46,300 nt of DNA, taken from assembly GCA_002470925.1 (NCBI GenBank), contig DKOX01000128.1, forward strand, positions 1-46,300, written 5' to 3'. Position 1 is the first letter of the stretch, and every line of letters begins with the position of its first letter. The position numbers were made by a program, and so were the translations under genes. This DNA is from Opitutia bacterium UBA7350. Its GTDB lineage: Bacteria > Verrucomicrobiota > Verrucomicrobiia > Opitutales > Coraliomargaritaceae. Under the pieces are notes generated by a model, which did not search any database, had not been told where the DNA came from, and was given only the letters and a program-made list of their open reading frames with translations. Of the stretch, positions 43,896 to 46,300 are shown piece by piece.

Positions 43896-45404
43896 TTAAT
43901 CCTCCGGTTTGAGCCAGTCGAGGGACCGCTTGACGGCCTTTTTCCAGCCTGCGTGCCACTCTGATATTTGTTGGGGTGAGCGCGTGGGTTTGAAGGTCAG
44001 GTCGGAAGTCCAGTTTTTCGAAATGCGTTCCCGGTCATCCCAGAAGCCCACTGCCAAGCCGGCGAGGTAGGCCGCCCCAAGAGCAGTGGTCTCGATACAT
44101 TGCGGACGAATCACTGGGGTCTGCAGAAGATCCGCCTGAAATTGGAGGAGGAGGTTGCTACGGGCCGCTCCACCATCAACGCGGAGTTCGCGCAGTTTGA
44201 TCCCGCTGTCTTTTTCCATAATTTGAATGAGATCCGCGCTTTGGTAGGCGATTGAATCAAGGGCAGCGCGGCAGAGTTGGGCACGGTTGGTGCCACGGGT
44301 CAGGCCGATAATGGTGCCGCGGGCATAGGGATCCCAATGCGGTGCACCGAGTCCGGTGAAGGCGGGGACAAGATAGGTGCCTCCAGCGTCATCGACCATC
44401 GCGGCGAGTTTGTTGAGTTCTTCGGCATCCTGCACAAGTTTGAGTTCGTCGCGTAGCCATTGCACGACCGCACCGCCAATAAAGACAGATCCCTCTAGGG
44501 CGTATTCAGTGTGGTTGCCAATCCGCCAGGCTACCGTGGTGAGGAGATTGTTTTGCGAAGGAATGGGTTTTTCGCCTGTGTTCATGAGTGTGAAACAACC
44601 GGTACCGTAGGTGTTTTTAACCATGCCTGGTTCGAAGCAGGCCTGCCCAAAGAGCGCAGCCTGTTGGTCACCCGCCATGGCGGCAACCGGAATTCCGCTC
44701 AGTTCGGGGATCGTGTTTACGGTGCCGTAGACTTCTGAGCAGGAACGGATTTCCGGTAGCATGGCTTCGGGTATATCGAGGAGTTGTAATAAATCGGGAT
44801 CCCAGTTGCCGCTTTTGATATTACAAAGGAGAGTTCGGCTGGCGTTACTGAGGTCGGTGGCATGAACCTTGCGACCGGTGAGCTGCCAGAGGAGCCAGCT
44901 ATCAATCGTGCCGAAACAAAGTTTGCCATCCTTGGCCCGTTGCTGCGCGCCTTCCACATTATCAAGAAGCCAGCGTAGTTTTGTGCCGGAAAAATAAGGG
45001 TCGAGACAGAGGCCGGTTTTTTCGCGGATCATGTCCTCGTGTTGATCTTTTTTGAGTTGGCTACAGAAGTCGGCGGTGCGGCGGTCTTGCCAAACAATGG
45101 CGTTATGGATAGGCTTACCGGTATCACGATCCCAGATGAGGGTCGTCTCGCGCTGGTTGGTGATACCGACTGCAGCGACCCTGCTTTTGTCGATCTTGGC
45201 TTTTTGCATCGCTTCCGCAATGGTGGCTTTTTGGCTACTCCAGATTTCGGCTGGGTCATGCTCCACCCAGCCGGGATTGGGGTAGAGTTGCTGAAATTCC
45301 TGTTGAGCCACTGCGACGATTTCAGCATCATGGTTGAAAATAATGGTGCGTGAACTGGTGGTACCTTGATCAATTGCGAGAATATATTTTTGCTCAGTAG
45401 TCAT
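43896..45404 (-). CDS. glpK: Glycerol kinase
   Basis: GlpK phosphorylates glycerol to sn-glycerol-3-phosphate, trapping it in the cell. The 502-residue protein is a FGGY-family kinase. The ATP phosphate loop is DQGTTSSRT (12-20), with the later glycerol-binding WVEHD region and the RREGYLAGLAVGFW-like C-terminal segment (AAYLAGLAVGFWDD). The GTGCFTLMNTGEKP segment matches the signature of glycerol kinase. Length is normal. It follows glpF and precedes the OprB-type porin with short gaps, as one operon. Confidence 0.95.
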   Translation of the reverse strand: MTTEQKYILAIDQGTTSSRTIIFNHDAEIVAVAQQEFQQLYPNPGWVEHDPAEIWSSQKATIAEAMQKAKIDKSRVAAVGITNQRETTLIWDRDTGKPIHNAIVWQDRRTADFCSQLKKDQHEDMIREKTGLCLDPYFSGTKLRWLLDNVEGAQQRAKDGKLCFGTIDSWLLWQLTGRKVHATDLSNASRTLLCNIKSGNWDPDLLQLLDIPEAMLPEIRSCSEVYGTVNTIPELSGIPVAAMAGDQQAALFGQACFEPGMVKNTYGTGCFTLMNTGEKPIPSQNNLLTTVAWRIGNHTEYALEGSVFIGGAVVQWLRDELKLVQDAEELNKLAAMVDDAGGTYLVPAFTGLGAPHWDPYARGTIIGLTRGTNRAQLCRAALDSIAYQSADLIQIMEKDSGIKLRELRVDGGAARSNLLLQFQADLLQTPVIRPQCIETTALGAAYLAGLAVGFWDDRERISKNWTSDLTFKPTRSPQQISEWHAGWKKAVKRSLDWLKPED

Positions 45405-45446
45405 GGTTAATTATGTTTAAGTTTGCTGATGGGGTTGGAGGTTGAG

Positions 45447-46193
45447 TTAGAGTTGGAGTAAGATAAAAAGTTTAGCGCCAAGAATGCCACCCAGAAGGGG
45501 AGCCACGACAGGAATCCAAGCATAGGACCAGTCGGAATGGCCTTTTCCGGGAATGGGTAGGAGAGAGTGGGCGATGCGGGGACCGAGGTCGCGGGCGGGA
45601 TTGATAGCATATCCGGAGGGGCCGCCGAGGGAGACCCCAATCGCAAAGACGAGGAGGCCCACCAGGGAAGGGCCGAACCAAGTGCCCACTGCCATGGTCC
45701 AGGCTTCTTGCCCGTCTTGCGCGCCAAGGGCTACCTTCCCAAGAGCCAGGACTCCGAAAATCAACATCGCGGTTCCAATGACCTCAGTCATAAAAGCGGG
45801 ACCATTTTTTCGGATGGCTGGGGCAGTGCAATGACAAGCCAGTTTACTTGCTTTATCTTCAGTAACACCCCAGTGGGCATAGTAAGAAAGGTAGACCAGC
45901 ACGGAACCAATAAAAGCACCGAGCATTTGTGCCGCGATATAACCCGGTACTTTGGCCCATTCAAAGGCGTCAATCGAGGCGAGTGCCACCGTAACCGCTG
46001 GATTAATGTGCGCGCCGGAAATTCGACCCACCGTGTAAACTGCCAGTGCGACCGCCATTCCCCAGCCAGCTGTTATGACGATCCATCCGCTCTTTTGACC
46101 CTTGGATTGATTGAGAACTACATTGGCGACCGCCCCATTACCAAGCAAAATGAGAATGGCAGTTCCAGTTGCTTCAGCAATATATATATTCAT
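45447..46193 (-). CDS. glpF: Glycerol uptake facilitator GlpF (aquaglyceroporin)
   Basis: GlpF is an aquaporin-family channel that lets glycerol cross the inner membrane. The 248-residue protein starts at ATG 46193; an extension to 46232 is possible in frame but only adds a hydrophobic stretch unlikely in this family. Six membrane helices and two half-helices carry the NPA motifs at 64-66 (GAHINPAVT) and 198-200 (GYAINPARDLGPR). Asp 202 after the second NPA is the mark of glycerol-conducting members. It is the first gene of the glp cluster, followed by glpK after 42 bases. Confidence 0.94.
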   Translation of the reverse strand: MNIYIAEATGTAILILLGNGAVANVVLNQSKGQKSGWIVITAGWGMAVALAVYTVGRISGAHINPAVTVALASIDAFEWAKVPGYIAAQMLGAFIGSVLVYLSYYAHWGVTEDKASKLACHCTAPAIRKNGPAFMTEVIGTAMLIFGVLALGKVALGAQDGQEAWTMAVGTWFGPSLVGLLVFAIGVSLGGPSGYAINPARDLGPRIAHSLLPIPGKGHSDWSYAWIPVVAPLLGGILGAKLFILLQL

Positions 46194-46300
46194 GATAAAA
46201 TAGTTTAAAAAGCCTAAAAAATAAATTTGCAATAAAAATATTAATTAATACATAATATACACTAAAAAATAAATTTATGATGGGGTTTTTACGCTAATAC
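46194..46300 (-). promoter_or_regulatory. A+T-rich region upstream of glpF
   Basis: The last 107 bases of the window are strongly A+T-rich and precede glpF on the - strand, so the promoter of the glp cluster should be here or just beyond. Several TATA-like stretches are present. None can be singled out, and no clear operator palindrome is visible. Confidence 0.35.

Overview
The window is a gene-dense, moderately G+C-rich bacterial chromosome segment. The gene set fits a Gram-negative, aerobic member of the Verrucomicrobiota, probably Opitutales-like. The clues are an alternative complex III operon joined to a cbb3-type oxidase, an OprB-type porin, a SufS/SufU pair and scarce Shine-Dalgarno sequences. 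The lineage is inferred from gene content only. I saw no phage, insertion sequence, CRISPR array or tRNA.

Layout. Positions 3-1253 hold the end of a copper-type P-type ATPase, possibly the CcoI maturation pump. Positions 1622-13016 are one + strand respiratory operon: actABCDEF (alternative complex III, quinol to cytochrome c), an unassigned one-helix protein, ccoS, then ccoN, ccoO and a single-heme ccoP-like gene. An imperfect palindromic element follows at 13158-13246. Housekeeping genes come next: hemL and nadE (- strand), then maf, a TonB-like gene and an rluA-type gene in a tightly coupled + strand run, then sufS-sufU. Two unrecognised genes converge with a 4-base overlap at 21341-21344; the second looks kinase-like. 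The SRP RNA gene (ffs) lies directly before dnaX. dnaX carries an A10 run followed at once by a stop codon, and the -1 frame stays open for 113 codons, which is a gamma/tau arrangement. msrB and a Tat-exported alkaline phosphatase follow.

Positions 26243-29942 hold the divergent cysJ/cysI sulfite reductase pair, and cysE lies further on (38483-39274), so sulfate assimilation is well represented. Between them are exoD, nadD-rsfS, pheS-pheT, a small secreted or membrane protein, and a three-part fusion of Na+/H+ antiporter, nucleotide-binding domain and PTS EIIA. A lone fabD follows. The window ends in a - strand glycerol cluster, transcribed glpF-glpK-oprB-glpD: inner-membrane facilitator, kinase, outer-membrane porin and dehydrogenase. 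GlpD electrons would enter the quinone pool that feeds the complex III/oxidase operon.

Most of the window is ordinary core genome. The points most worth a second look are the dnaX slippage site with its Cys-free zinc region, the kinase-like orphan gene, the antiporter-EIIA fusion, the glpD start that lacks a usable AUG, the unassigned small protein inside the respiratory operon, and the dispersed-repeat-like palindrome.
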